This document shows, piece by piece, positions 1 to 7,872 of a stretch of DNA of 12,925 nucleotides (position 1 is its first letter; each line of letters opens with the position of its first letter). This DNA is from Gammaproteobacteria bacterium (GTDB lineage Bacteria > Pseudomonadota > Gammaproteobacteria > Steroidobacterales > Woeseiaceae): assembly GCA_003645495.1 (NCBI GenBank), contig QNFK01000015.1, positions 1-12,925 of the forward strand, read 5' to 3'. The notes under the pieces were generated by a model. The model was given only the letters and a program-made list of their open reading frames with translations, had not been told where the DNA came from and did not search any database. The position numbers were made by a program, and so were the translations under genes.

Positions 1-1533
1 CAACTCAGACGTTCGCGCCAGCGCATTCCTCTCGAGCATGGTTAAAACAGCCGGAACGTCATCGTCCGACATATTGGCCAGGTACCAGGCGCTGACCGCG
101 CCAATAAACGCAGCACGTTTCAGCTTGGTCGGATCAATGTTGGCCGCGAGATCATAGTTAGTATGGATGTATCTGTCCGGCCAGTCGTGCAGGTACAGAC
201 CCGGAATTCGCCAGGTACCCTCGAAAAAGACGTCGTGATCACTGCCCATATCGAGTCCTTCCATCAGTGCACCCAATGGCTCCTTGCCACCCTCGGGCGC
301 GTTAAGTGGCAAATCCACCGTGGCCCCACTGGCAAATCCATCCGTCTCTTCATTACCGAATTTACCGATCTCATGGCCGAGGTCACTGATGAAGGACGGC
401 ACGCTGATCGGCCCGCCGGAAATACGGAAAATCGATTTGGTTACCGGCCCACCGCCGACCATATCCATGTGAATGTTGGCCTTGATGCGTGACGAGTCAG
501 GATGTTGTGACAGGTAGATGATGCTGCCCTCGATTTCGGCGGGCCATAAAAAACGGATCGTGCGTGAAGGCCTCGGCAGTATGCCGTTTTTGACCAATGT
601 ATTGAGAGTTCGGGCAGTTTCAAGAATAGAAACACAGCCTGACGCGTTGTCGTTGGCACCCGGTCGCGGGTGATCCAGGTGACAGGTCAGGTGTATATCC
701 TCGCCGGCACGATCCGTACCTTTTATAGCCGCGGTTGCAAAACCGTAATTGCCAACCTCATGGCTGGCATCGACCTTGGCGTGAAAGAGTATCTCTTCAC
801 CTTTCGCGAGGCGTTGTTGCAATTTCCTTGCCTCGCCCAGGGAGATTACAAAACCGAATGATTTCGTTTTCGGAAAACTACTGAGGTGACCCCAGCGAAC
901 CAGTCGGTCGTCTTCCTTCCACCATGCCGACTTCTGGTTAGGTGCATAAGAAACAATGCCGGCCGCGCCGAGCTCGCCTACGGCTTGTTCCACTACGCTT
1001 CCCGGCTGGCTGGATGTCAGCACCAATTTGCCTTTTATATCTTTGCCTGCGTAATCAGCATCGCTCGTTCCCGCACCGATATCCACCAGTGTCGTTGTAA
1101 CGTCGCCAGACAGGCTGTCCTGGGAAAGTGAAAGCGGAACGGAGTCCCAGTCGCCAAGTCGTCGGTTGCGAACCATCTCGCCATTTTCTTCCTTGAGCTC
1201 CCATAGTTCAGCAAACCGCACATCCCATACGTACCGTGATTTCTGTGTACCGAACATCGTTTTGCCATCTGCCGGATACTTGAGGAGTGCAACTTCATCC
1301 AGGCCGTAGTGCTGCAATCGACTCAGAATATGCTGCGTCGCTTCATCGAACTGGCTGCTGGCGCGCATGCGGTGTTGCAACGTAATAGTATCGAGATTCC
1401 TTTTCGCCGCTTCCCCTGACGTTTCTTCCGCAATTTGTTTGAGCACATCTTCAGGCACCAGTTCACGAATATCGGCACTGGCGCCAAAAGTAAGTGATAG
1501 CGAAACCACTGCGGTTATCAGTCTGATTTTCAT
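1..1533 (-). CDS. Exported M28 family zinc aminopeptidase, C-terminus cut by window edge
   Basis: The reading frame is open from an ATG at 1531-1533 to base 1, giving 511 residues with no stop, so the C-terminus lies outside the window. A signal peptide (about residues 1-20, ending GASA) predicts export. A protease-associated (PA)-like region around residues 140-230 precedes or interrupts the catalytic domain, as in many M28 enzymes. Likely metal ligands are H285 (CHLDH), D295 (GANDNASG), D357 (HMDMVGG) and H457 (YIHTNYD). The glutamate region reads WPAEIEGS, with E333 as probable general base, where classical members have two adjacent Glu. M28 enzymes remove N-terminal residues from peptides. 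An AAGGA-type ribosome binding site sits about 8 bases upstream of the start. The gene lies 12 bases after the M24 peptidase gene, suggesting co-transcription. The family call is firm; peptide specificity is unknown. Confidence 0.9.
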   Translation of the reverse strand, partial: MKIRLITAVVSLSLTFGASADIRELVPEDVLKQIAEETSGEAAKRNLDTITLQHRMRASSQFDEATQHILSRLQHYGLDEVALLKYPADGKTMFGTQKSRYVWDVRFAELWELKEENGEMVRNRRLGDWDSVPLSLSQDSLSGDVTTTLVDIGAGTSDADYAGKDIKGKLVLTSSQPGSVVEQAVGELGAAGIVSYAPNQKSAWWKEDDRLVRWGHLSSFPKTKSFGFVISLGEARKLQQRLAKGEEILFHAKVDASHEVGNYGFATAAIKGTDRAGEDIHLTCHLDHPRPGANDNASGCVSILETARTLNTLVKNGILPRPSRTIRFLWPAEIEGSIIYLSQHPDSSRIKANIHMDMVGGGPVTKSIFRISGGPISVPSFISDLGHEIGKFGNEETDGFASGATVDLPLNAPEGGKEPLGALMEGLDMGSDHDVFFEGTWRIPGLYLHDWPDRYIHTNYDLAANIDPTKLKRAAFIGAVSAWYLANMSDDDVPAVLTMLERNALARTSEL

Positions 1534-1545
1534 TCCCGTTTCCTT

Positions 1546-2889
1546 TTACTGAACTGGTGCAACACGCGGTATCAACAAAAATTCTTTCTGCCGCCCGTCA
1601 ATGTAGTAGGTTTTTTCGCCATCAAAGAAAGCATCTTCCTCAAGGCTTATGCGCACTGCCTTACCCCAACTCTCAACGTCAGTCTCGGCATAAAGCTCAA
1701 TGGAGTGAGCGGTGTTGGGATATAGCGGGTAATCACCACGGCCCGGCACCCCGCCCTGCTGATCCCACAAACCGATGGTCGGCCCAGCCGCGTGGCCGTG
1801 ATAGCCAATCGGGTGCGTATATATTGATGCGGTGATGCCCTCGTCCTTCGCGACTGTCAGGGCACTGGCCAGGATCTCGTTACCAGTACGGCCCGTTATA
1901 AACTGATCGGTCAGTATGTCCTGCAGCCGGTTACCCCTGGCGAGTGCTTCGCGTAATTCTGCAGGCGCTTCCGATTCTCCCGGCTTAAGAACGTACGCAT
2001 GTTGTTGCGTGTCGGTATTGAGGCGCAAATAGCTGATGCCGAAGTCCACATGCAGCAAGTCACCCGGCATGATTATTTCATCGTCATGTCGGGCAGAGAT
2101 AGCCGCTTTCATGTCGATTTCAGGCTGCGCGGCTCGATCGACAGAAACCGAAGGATGAAACCATGTCGTGAGTTTCAATTCCCGGATTCGATCGCGATAC
2201 CACCATATGACGTCGCCGGTCGTAGTGATGCCAGGTTGAATTACTTTTTCAGATAACCCCTCGGCCAAGATCTCATGCGCAATACGAACGATGTTTTGAT
2301 ACGTCGCCATTTCTTCTTCGGTGCGCGTCTCCAGCCAGCCAATGGCCAGTTTTTCCGCGGAAACCACACGGTCATGCAATTTCGGATCCAACGCTTCGTG
2401 AAATAACCTGTACTCGGATTGCGTAATGCCATCTGCAAGAGCGAATGTTTCTGAAAAATTCAAACCAATTCGGCGCGGGCTTCTCTCTTCGATGACTTCC
2501 GCCAGCCGCGCCCACTGCTCACCGTGAATTTCCCTGTCCCAGGCTTTCTCGAACATATCACCCACCGCATACCGCGCCACTGCCAGTGTCTCCAGTGATT
2601 GGCCATCGCCGGGGTTATATATGAGAAGAATGGTGCGACGTCGTGCCGAGTGCCACGTGGCAGGAATCATCGTGCGAATAACGGGGTCTTCATTGTATTC
2701 ACGGGAAATGATGACCCACATGTCGATATCGGCACGTTCCATCAACTCCGGCAAAACCGTTTGTACTCGCGTGGTTAGCCATCGATCAATGACCGCAGCA
2801 CGCTCCTGCATCGGCAGGATTGTCGCGTCGGCAAATACGTGCCCGGTAGTGATGACCAGCGAAATTGCCAGAACCAGTTTTCTTATCAT
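1546..2889 (-). CDS. Exported M24 family metallopeptidase (Xaa-Pro aminopeptidase-like)
   Basis: This encodes 447 residues from an ATG at 2887-2889, chosen because AAGGA lies 9 bases upstream and a signal peptide (about residues 1-20, ending VFA) follows at once. An in-frame start at 2952 would add 21 polar residues and bury the signal. The N-terminal half (about 25-190) resembles the creatinase/prolidase N-terminal domain. The C-terminal half is the pita-bread fold, with candidate dinuclear-metal ligands D282 (HVDFG), D293 (LNTDTQQ), H364 or H366 (GYHGHAAGP), E398 (SIELY) and a Glu of the LEED motif at 417-418. Family members cleave N-terminal residues preceding proline, or related amide bonds. 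Its position just upstream of the M28 gene suggests a paired exported peptide-degrading unit. The exact substrate is not inferable; a creatinase-like activity on a non-peptide is possible. Confidence 0.88.
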   Translation of the reverse strand: MIRKLVLAISLVITTGHVFADATILPMQERAAVIDRWLTTRVQTVLPELMERADIDMWVIISREYNEDPVIRTMIPATWHSARRRTILLIYNPGDGQSLETLAVARYAVGDMFEKAWDREIHGEQWARLAEVIEERSPRRIGLNFSETFALADGITQSEYRLFHEALDPKLHDRVVSAEKLAIGWLETRTEEEMATYQNIVRIAHEILAEGLSEKVIQPGITTTGDVIWWYRDRIRELKLTTWFHPSVSVDRAAQPEIDMKAAISARHDDEIIMPGDLLHVDFGISYLRLNTDTQQHAYVLKPGESEAPAELREALARGNRLQDILTDQFITGRTGNEILASALTVAKDEGITASIYTHPIGYHGHAAGPTIGLWDQQGGVPGRGDYPLYPNTAHSIELYAETDVESWGKAVRISLEEDAFFDGEKTYYIDGRQKEFLLIPRVAPVQ

Positions 2890-2917
2890 TGTTATTGTCC
2901 TTGGATTGCGGCTGCCT

Positions 2918-2981
2918 GATTGTGCCGTTATCTGTCTCGCGCCGCAAAACAAACCTCATGTGTACCCGCTGGATTGTGCCG
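2918..2981. repeat. Two copies of a 10-base direct repeat in the M24/lipocalin divergent intergenic region
   Basis: The sequence GATTGTGCCG occurs at 2918-2927 and again at 2972-2981, with start positions 54 bases apart (about five helical turns). Both copies lie between the divergent M24 and lipocalin-like genes. They could be paired regulator sites, but a chance repeat of this length is possible. No clear sigma-70 promoter could be assigned around them; the only AT-rich stretch is 2991-2998. Confidence 0.3.
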
Positions 2982-3030
2982 GAGTTGCGTTAATATTTAG
3001 TCGCGGAACATCAAAAAGCAGGTCGATACC

Positions 3031-3495
3031 ATGAATAGACGTATTGTCAGCGCAATATTGCTCCATCTTTTTCTATTGAACAGTGCTTATGCAGAGTTGG
3101 AGGGCGCGTACGAGCGCGTCTCGTTGACCAACACCCGCACCGGCGAATCACCTGAAGCTGCGAGCCGAAAAGGGTTACTTATCATGGCGCACGGCCATTA
3201 TTCCATGATGACCATGAACCCCGATCGTCGCATTCTTAGCGCAGATGAAAAACTCAAAGACATGTCGCGCGATGACAAGATTGCCTATTTGCAGGAATGG
3301 CTGGATATTAATGGTCATACCGGACGCTACGAAGTAGATGGGGAAACGTTAATCTGGTATCGGGACATATCGGAGAATCCGAAAGAAGTCGGGACTGTTT
3401 CCCGGCTGGGCTTTGAGGAGAAGGGTGACCTGCTGGTCATCTACTTTAGTTTGCCAAACGGTGATCGATACGATTGGGTATGGCGCAGGATTTGA
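3031..3495 (+). CDS. Small exported lipocalin-like domain protein
   Basis: This encodes 154 residues from an ATG at 3031, with a weak GCAGG ribosome binding site about 7 bases upstream. A signal peptide covers about residues 1-21 (hydrophobic core AILLHLFLL, probable cleavage after AYA). The mature part starts EGAYERVSLTNTRTGE, followed by KGLLIMAHGHYSMM around residues 48-60 and a C-terminal strand-rich part ending DRYDWVWRRI. This pattern (an opening G-x-[WY]-x-x-[VL]-S strand, then a strand ending in a G-x-[YM]-S turn) resembles bacterial lipocalin-like families of 130-160 residues. Such proteins form small beta-barrels, and for most the ligand is unknown. It is divergent from the M24 peptidase and convergent with the MFS gene, so it is probably its own transcription unit. 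The fold assignment is moderate; the function is unknown. Confidence 0.75.
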   Translation: MNRRIVSAILLHLFLLNSAYAELEGAYERVSLTNTRTGESPEAASRKGLLIMAHGHYSMMTMNPDRRILSADEKLKDMSRDDKIAYLQEWLDINGHTGRYEVDGETLIWYRDISENPKEVGTVSRLGFEEKGDLLVIYFSLPNGDRYDWVWRRI

Positions 3496-3623
3496 CGATT
3501 GCTGAAGGCCCGAATCGCAAAACCAATTATTCACTAAAGATCAATTTGCACCATTCGACAATTGATTGGTTGTCGTCGTAGGCGAATTGGGGTGTGGCAA
3601 CGACAGTAGGCCAGCACATGATG

Positions 3624-4943
3624 TTACGCAGGCGCCGCAGCCAGATCTTCTCGCAAAGTACGTGAAGCCATGTAGTAGTGCCCGGCACACCAGACATTGA
3701 CAAACGCCATGCAGACCAGCGCATAGCGAATAGACTCGTTGCCAAACTCAGGCCGAAAGAAGTCGCTGAGCAGCCCCGTCGCCCACGGTCCGATGCCAAG
3801 ACCGATCAGGTTCAATACTAGGAAAAGAACAGCCGAGGCCATTGCTCGCATGCGCAGTCCGACCATACCGTGTGTCATGGAAATACAGGGTCCGAGGTAC
3901 ATGCCACCGACAATAGCCGGCACAATCCACGACAGCGCTGCAACAGAACCGGTATCAACGAAGATCAGAATAAACCAGTAAAAGGGAATTGCGGCCAGAG
4001 TGGAAATAAGCGGCACGCGGATATGCCAGCGCATGTCGTCGTAACGATTGGCGAGTAAATCGGAGAAATAGCCGCCAGCATAGGTGCCAAGCATGCCGCC
4101 GAACCCGGCAGAGATTCCGAATAGCAGACCAATTTGTTGAATCGGCATTTCGTGCACGCGAATCAGGAAAATTGGCATGAAACTGCCGAGGCCGTAAGTT
4201 ACGAAAGCGTGCAATGCGCAGGCCAGTGAAATATGGCGGAACGATTTGCGCGACCTTAGCACACCGATCACTGTTGTGAACGAAGACGGCGATACGTCGG
4301 CTCTTGCCTCGGCCATTCCTCTTGGCGGTTCATGAACAACCAGCCGCAGGATGATGGCAAGCAAAATGCCAGGCAAACCAACTACGACGAAGGCGACACG
4401 CCAGCTGAACGCCGATGCCAGGTATCCGCCTGCTACCAGTCCAATGAGCGAACCGCCATAAACGCCGAGTGAATAAATCGATAGTGCAGTAGACCTTTTG
4501 TTGGCCGGGAATATATCGGAAATCATGGAATGCGACGAAGGACTGGCGCCAGCCTCACCTAAACCAACGCCGGCACGAAACAGGAATAACTGCCAGAAGC
4601 CCTGCGCCGAGCCGCAAAGAGCGGTCATCGCACTCCAGACGGTGAGTGATATCGCAACAATATTTCTGCGCACGCCGACATCGGCCCATAGTGCAATTGG
4701 TATACCCATGGTCGAATAAATAGCAGCGAACGCTATTCCTGACAGCGCACCGAACTGCCCATCGCTAAGGCCGAGGTCAGAAATAATCGACTGGCCGAGA
4801 ATATTTATTATCTGCCGGTCGACGAAGTTGAAGACGTAGACAATCGTCAGCATGCCCAGCACAAACTTTCGATACCCGGGACGTTGATAGGCGATTTCTG
4901 CTCGTTTAGAAATCGGATCTCGCCCCTTTGTTCCGGTCCGCAA
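3624..4943 (-). CDS. Major facilitator superfamily transporter (spinster-like), start codon uncertain
   Basis: This is an inner-membrane transporter of about 430-440 residues, with the usual run of hydrophobic segments. Numbered from a TTG at 4941-4943, TM1 contains FNFVDRQ (D42, R43). The TM2-TM3 loop is ALWADVGVRR (88-93), equivalent to MFS motif A. TM4 carries RAGVGLGEAG (123-132), typical of the spinster/organic-acid branch. The coding frame extends upstream to a TTG at 5159, but that overlaps the TraB-like gene by over 250 bases and adds a non-hydrophobic, cysteine-rich tail unlike MFS proteins. No ATG or GTG occurs at the expected position. TTG 4943 and ATT 4913 (the latter with AAGGGG 9 bases upstream) are the best candidates. 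It is the last gene of the presumed five-gene operon and is probably translationally coupled to the gene before it. The substrate is unknown. Confidence 0.85.
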   Translation of the reverse strand: MRTGTKGRDPISKRAEIAYQRPGYRKFVLGMLTIVYVFNFVDRQIINILGQSIISDLGLSDGQFGALSGIAFAAIYSTMGIPIALWADVGVRRNIVAISLTVWSAMTALCGSAQGFWQLFLFRAGVGLGEAGASPSSHSMISDIFPANKRSTALSIYSLGVYGGSLIGLVAGGYLASAFSWRVAFVVVGLPGILLAIILRLVVHEPPRGMAEARADVSPSSFTTVIGVLRSRKSFRHISLACALHAFVTYGLGSFMPIFLIRVHEMPIQQIGLLFGISAGFGGMLGTYAGGYFSDLLANRYDDMRWHIRVPLISTLAAIPFYWFILIFVDTGSVAALSWIVPAIVGGMYLGPCISMTHGMVGLRMRAMASAVLFLVLNLIGLGIGPWATGLLSDFFRPEFGNESIRYALVCMAFVNVWCAGHYYMASRTLREDLAAAPA

Positions 4944-5655
4944 GCAGGCGTTGCGTTTCCAGCAAAATAACCTCGCTATCCGCGAGACGAGATCGCAACC
5001 AATAAGCGTGCTCAACACCAACGAGCACGAGTATTCTTTCATCGGGGTGAGCGTCGGCCGTTTGCAAAATCTGTTGCAGGAAGTGCTGATTCCAGCCCTG
5101 CCAGGCTTGCGCTTCCTCAGGCCCGAAAAGAGCACTTTGGAAACGGTGCTTTGACTCAAAAAGAATATCTGTCGCTCGTGAGTTCACCGCCCCGGGAGAT
5201 ACCCATCGCTCCCCCAGCATTTCGAACAATGAGTCCATGTAGAGATTAAACGAGTCCACCCCTGTAGGGTTTTGTTCGCTCAGGTCTTTTTGTGCCTTAC
5301 GAAAGAGGCTAACAAGCTCATCGTACAACGGTTGCGGTGGTTCAAGAGGCACCACTTCATAATTGTGTTTGTCCAGCAACGGAAATACCGCACGCTGATA
5401 CTCCTGCTTTGTGGACTGCTCGCGGCGGCTCTTGAGATCTACCGCTGTCAGTTCAACGGCGAGGATGTCCGGATGAAGTTGCTCAATAACATCAGATAAA
5501 TCAGCAAAAGAGTAACCATCAGTTTGTGCATGCAGTTGGTGCAGCGTAGACAACACAATCACCTCTGCCGGACCTGCCGCGCTCGCGGTCCCCTGGCTGA
5601 TACCAGCTGCTGCAAGCGTCACGCCCAGGGCACTGGCTAAAAAAAGTCGTCGCAT
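4906..5655 (-). CDS. Exported TraB/ChaN-like (Tiki superfamily) protein
   Basis: This encodes 249 residues from an ATG at 5653-5655, preferred because GGAG lies 7 bases upstream and a signal peptide follows directly (about residues 1-27, ending ASA). A start at 5682 lacks a ribosome binding site. The mature protein opens with a strand and VLSTLHQLH (H39, H42), continues with HPDILAVEL (61-69, E68), and near the C-terminus has LVLVGVEHAYWL (209-220, H216). This order (strand-x-x-H, PD-x-x-x-x-E, then VG-x-x-H) matches the TraB/PrgY/GumN, ChaN and erythromycin-esterase-like group, some of which are metal-dependent hydrolases. The gene starts 33 bases after the DUF3500 stop and its end overlaps the likely start of the MFS gene. 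Biochemical function is not known for close relatives; family membership is moderately certain. Confidence 0.75.
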   Translation of the reverse strand: MRRLFLASALGVTLAAAGISQGTASAAGPAEVIVLSTLHQLHAQTDGYSFADLSDVIEQLHPDILAVELTAVDLKSRREQSTKQEYQRAVFPLLDKHNYEVVPLEPPQPLYDELVSLFRKAQKDLSEQNPTGVDSFNLYMDSLFEMLGERWVSPGAVNSRATDILFESKHRFQSALFGPEEAQAWQGWNQHFLQQILQTADAHPDERILVLVGVEHAYWLRSRLADSEVILLETQRLLADRNKGARSDF

Positions 5656-5688
5656 CGCATTTCTCCGGAAAACCGGGCTCATTTGCTG

Positions 5689-6927
5689 TCAGTGTGGATG
5701 TGCTTCAAGGTGTTGGCGTAGCAGGTCCTTGCCATAGTCATTACCGTTCGGCGTCCTTACGACCACGTGTACATGCTGTCGGGTCGGGACACCACGAGCA
5801 AGCCCAACATTTCCGACCGGCCTCTGGTGGTCGAACTCAATTAGAATAACGGGGCTGTGAACACGAAAATAGAATACGGCATCGTCGGCAATATCGCCGA
5901 CCCATGCAAAGTATGTGTCGTCCAGGTGCTCGACCACTTCTTCCATACGTACCCGCGCATGCTCGTCACGAATATTGCGAACAAATAATTCGATCAGGCC
6001 GACCAGTTGATCCTTTTGCCCGGAAGATAATTTCGACGCAGCGATACCCTCATAGCTCAGAACAAGATTGTCTTTCCAAGCTTCGGCATTGATATCAACG
6101 GAAGATTTCTTGCTTTGTAAAATGGCAACACTTTGCTGCTCATCATCCAGTGACTGAATAAATCTCAATCCCTGATTCTGTTCTTCCTGCAATACTGCGT
6201 TGCCAATGTATTTTCCGGACTTTGCCACGGCAGGTTCCGCACCCAGAAACATTGGCGTCACGACGACCTGATCACCCAGAACGAAGTAATTGATAACCAG
6301 GTGATGCCCGTCAAGCTGCCAGCCCCATGGTTGACTCTCTGACGGTATCCCCATCATCGTTATGAAATATTTATCCTCTCCATAGCTCAGATCATCATTA
6401 TTAAGTTCTTTTAATGTCTGATCCGTTTTCATTATGTTCCGGCTGAGACGAAGACCATCAGCGCTAAGCGACGCCTGCAGCAAATTCCAGGCCGCCGTTT
6501 TCTGGCTATCCGCCATTTCTTCGAAACTGATTCCTTGCCGAACATAAATTCCATTATCGACATTCGACCACTTGCGCCACTCCGGATCGTCCACAGCAAA
6601 CTGGGTTTTGATTTTCTGTGCCTGAGTCAGCGTAGAGAGGAAGGCCAACGCGGATTCAACAATAGGTTTCGTTGACACACCCGTGGCACGGATAGGGAAC
6701 AAGTCAGCTTGCTTGCCTGATTCCGTGGCAACTCCAACGAACGGTTCTGCCAACGCAGTATCTTCAATTCCGGAAAACCGCCGTTTGACCGCTAATGTTT
6801 CCTCACTGTAATCCGATTGCGCAAACACTGCTGTGGAACATAAACAGGCCACGAACGCCGGCCAAACGGATTTAGTGCGGGTTGCGCTCGAGCAGGTCCG
6901 ACCTGCCGGAGTGAGATTCAGATTCAC
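5689..6927 (-). CDS. Exported DUF3500 domain protein
   Basis: This encodes 412 residues from a GTG at 6925-6927, with AGGAG 6 bases upstream. A long polar n-region precedes a hydrophobic segment (VWPAFVACLCSTAVFA, 21-36), giving a plausible signal peptide with cleavage after VFA-Q. The rest matches the DUF3500 family. It contains QPWGWQLDGHHL (199-210), a conserved strand ending TPMFLGAEPA (about 224-233), EFDHQ (364-368), and a C-terminal QHVHVVVRTPNGNDYG block (384-399). Conserved His/Asp/Glu in these blocks (H208, H209, E364, D366, H385, H387) look like a catalytic or metal site, but no reaction is established to my knowledge. It follows the MBL gene by 48 bases and precedes the TraB-like gene by 33 bases, in the dehydrogenase operon. 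The family call is strong and function is unknown. Confidence 0.88.
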   Translation of the reverse strand: MNLNLTPAGRTCSSATRTKSVWPAFVACLCSTAVFAQSDYSEETLAVKRRFSGIEDTALAEPFVGVATESGKQADLFPIRATGVSTKPIVESALAFLSTLTQAQKIKTQFAVDDPEWRKWSNVDNGIYVRQGISFEEMADSQKTAAWNLLQASLSADGLRLSRNIMKTDQTLKELNNDDLSYGEDKYFITMMGIPSESQPWGWQLDGHHLVINYFVLGDQVVVTPMFLGAEPAVAKSGKYIGNAVLQEEQNQGLRFIQSLDDEQQSVAILQSKKSSVDINAEAWKDNLVLSYEGIAASKLSSGQKDQLVGLIELFVRNIRDEHARVRMEEVVEHLDDTYFAWVGDIADDAVFYFRVHSPVILIEFDHQRPVGNVGLARGVPTRQHVHVVVRTPNGNDYGKDLLRQHLEAHPH

Positions 6928-6934
6928 GTAAGAC

Positions 6935-6949
6935 TCCTGTAACTCAGGA
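6935..6949 (-). promoter_or_regulatory. Small hairpin overlapping the DUF3500 ribosome binding site
   Basis: On the coding strand TCCTG-AGTTA-CAGGA forms a five-base-pair stem with a five-base loop. Its 3' arm is the Shine-Dalgarno sequence of the DUF3500 gene, so the site would be partly closed when folded. The stem is weak. It could tune translation within the operon or be incidental. Confidence 0.35.
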
Positions 6950-6975
6950 ATAAACAGTATACCCAGCAGTGAATT

Positions 6976-7848
6976 CTACTGAGCCATGTCTGCGTAGGCC
7001 GATTCAATCATTGCGTCCGCACCACCAATCCTGCGACCACTATCCCAGCGCTCATCATATTCTGCTGTGAGACCCGCGCGCTGTATCTGCTCCAGCGTCA
7101 TTCCCTCATCGACTGCCGCGCGAATCCGATCCTTAATCACCAGCAGCATGTCGCGAAACGCCCTGACCTCTGCAACGTTCGACGTAACGCCATGCCCGGG
7201 GACGATTTTCGTATCCGCGTCGGACATATTGATCAGAATGTCATAGGCCCTGATCGTGCCGAGAAAACTGCCGCCATTTGCAGTATCGATGTAAGGATAC
7301 GACGTCGTTCGGTAAACATCACCGGTATGCACAACATTTGATCCCTCAAAATGCACGTACACATCACCATTGGTGTGCGCATCCGGCGTCTTGAAGACAT
7401 GCACTCTCTCGCCATTGATATGAAATGACATATCCTTGCTGAAAGTGACCAACGGCGGCTCCTGTTCATATCCCGCGATCGCCATCTGGCTGCGCACATT
7501 ATCATGCCCGAATATCAGCGTACCCATCTTGCCAAAATTCTCATTGCCACCAACGTGGTCCGGATGCATGTGCGTGTTGATGAGAAAGCGAATTGGTTCG
7601 TTGGATACAGTACGAATTGCGGCCACGATTCTTTCAGTCAAAAGCGCATATTGATCATCGATCAGAAAGACGCCGTCTTCGCCAACAAAAAGGCCGATAT
7701 TTCCACCACTGCCTTCAAGGTAGCTCACATTACCGGAGACCGGATGCACTTTGATTTCCACGTCGTCAAGGTCCTGCGCAAAGCAAGGATTGGTGGCGAC
7801 AGCAGCAAATCCGAGCACGACTGAGATTATCCGTATTGTGACTTTCAT
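6976..7848 (-). CDS. Exported metallo-beta-lactamase fold hydrolase
   Basis: This encodes 290 residues from an ATG at 7846-7848, with GGAGG 7 bases upstream. A signal peptide spans about residues 1-24 (ending CFA). The full metallo-beta-lactamase-fold ligand set is visible: HMHPDH (H93, H95, D97, H98), AHTNGD (H158), HTGD (H174-D177) and PGHG (H219). This predicts an intact binuclear zinc (or iron/manganese) hydrolase. The sequence resembles the SoxH/quinoprotein-associated exported MBL proteins rather than clinical lactamases, so an ester, thioester or lactone substrate is as likely as a beta-lactam. It starts 24 bases after the quinoprotein dehydrogenase stop. MBL proteins are recurrent neighbours of PQQ dehydrogenases, so it probably processes a substrate or product of that enzyme. 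Specificity is unknown. Confidence 0.92.
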   Translation of the reverse strand: MKVTIRIISVVLGFAAVATNPCFAQDLDDVEIKVHPVSGNVSYLEGSGGNIGLFVGEDGVFLIDDQYALLTERIVAAIRTVSNEPIRFLINTHMHPDHVGGNENFGKMGTLIFGHDNVRSQMAIAGYEQEPPLVTFSKDMSFHINGERVHVFKTPDAHTNGDVYVHFEGSNVVHTGDVYRTTSYPYIDTANGGSFLGTIRAYDILINMSDADTKIVPGHGVTSNVAEVRAFRDMLLVIKDRIRAAVDEGMTLEQIQRAGLTAEYDERWDSGRRIGGADAMIESAYADMAQ

Positions 7849-7872
7849 GATGCTTCCTCCAACTTTATGTTC

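Noticed and set aside
163..1131. Several plus-strand open frames opposite the M28 gene
   Set aside because: They are antisense to a continuous 511-codon frame with complete peptidase motifs and show no domain signal.
3496..3623. Possible bidirectional terminator between the convergent lipocalin-like and MFS genes
   Set aside because: Only AACCAAT/ATTGGTT with a loop near 40 bases and a six-base TGTCGT/ACGACA pair were found; neither has a compact GC stem followed by a T run.
4944..5159. N-terminal extension of the MFS frame up to TTG 5159
   Set aside because: It lies inside the TraB-like gene, has no ribosome binding site, and gives a Cys- and Arg-rich non-membrane tail atypical of MFS carriers.
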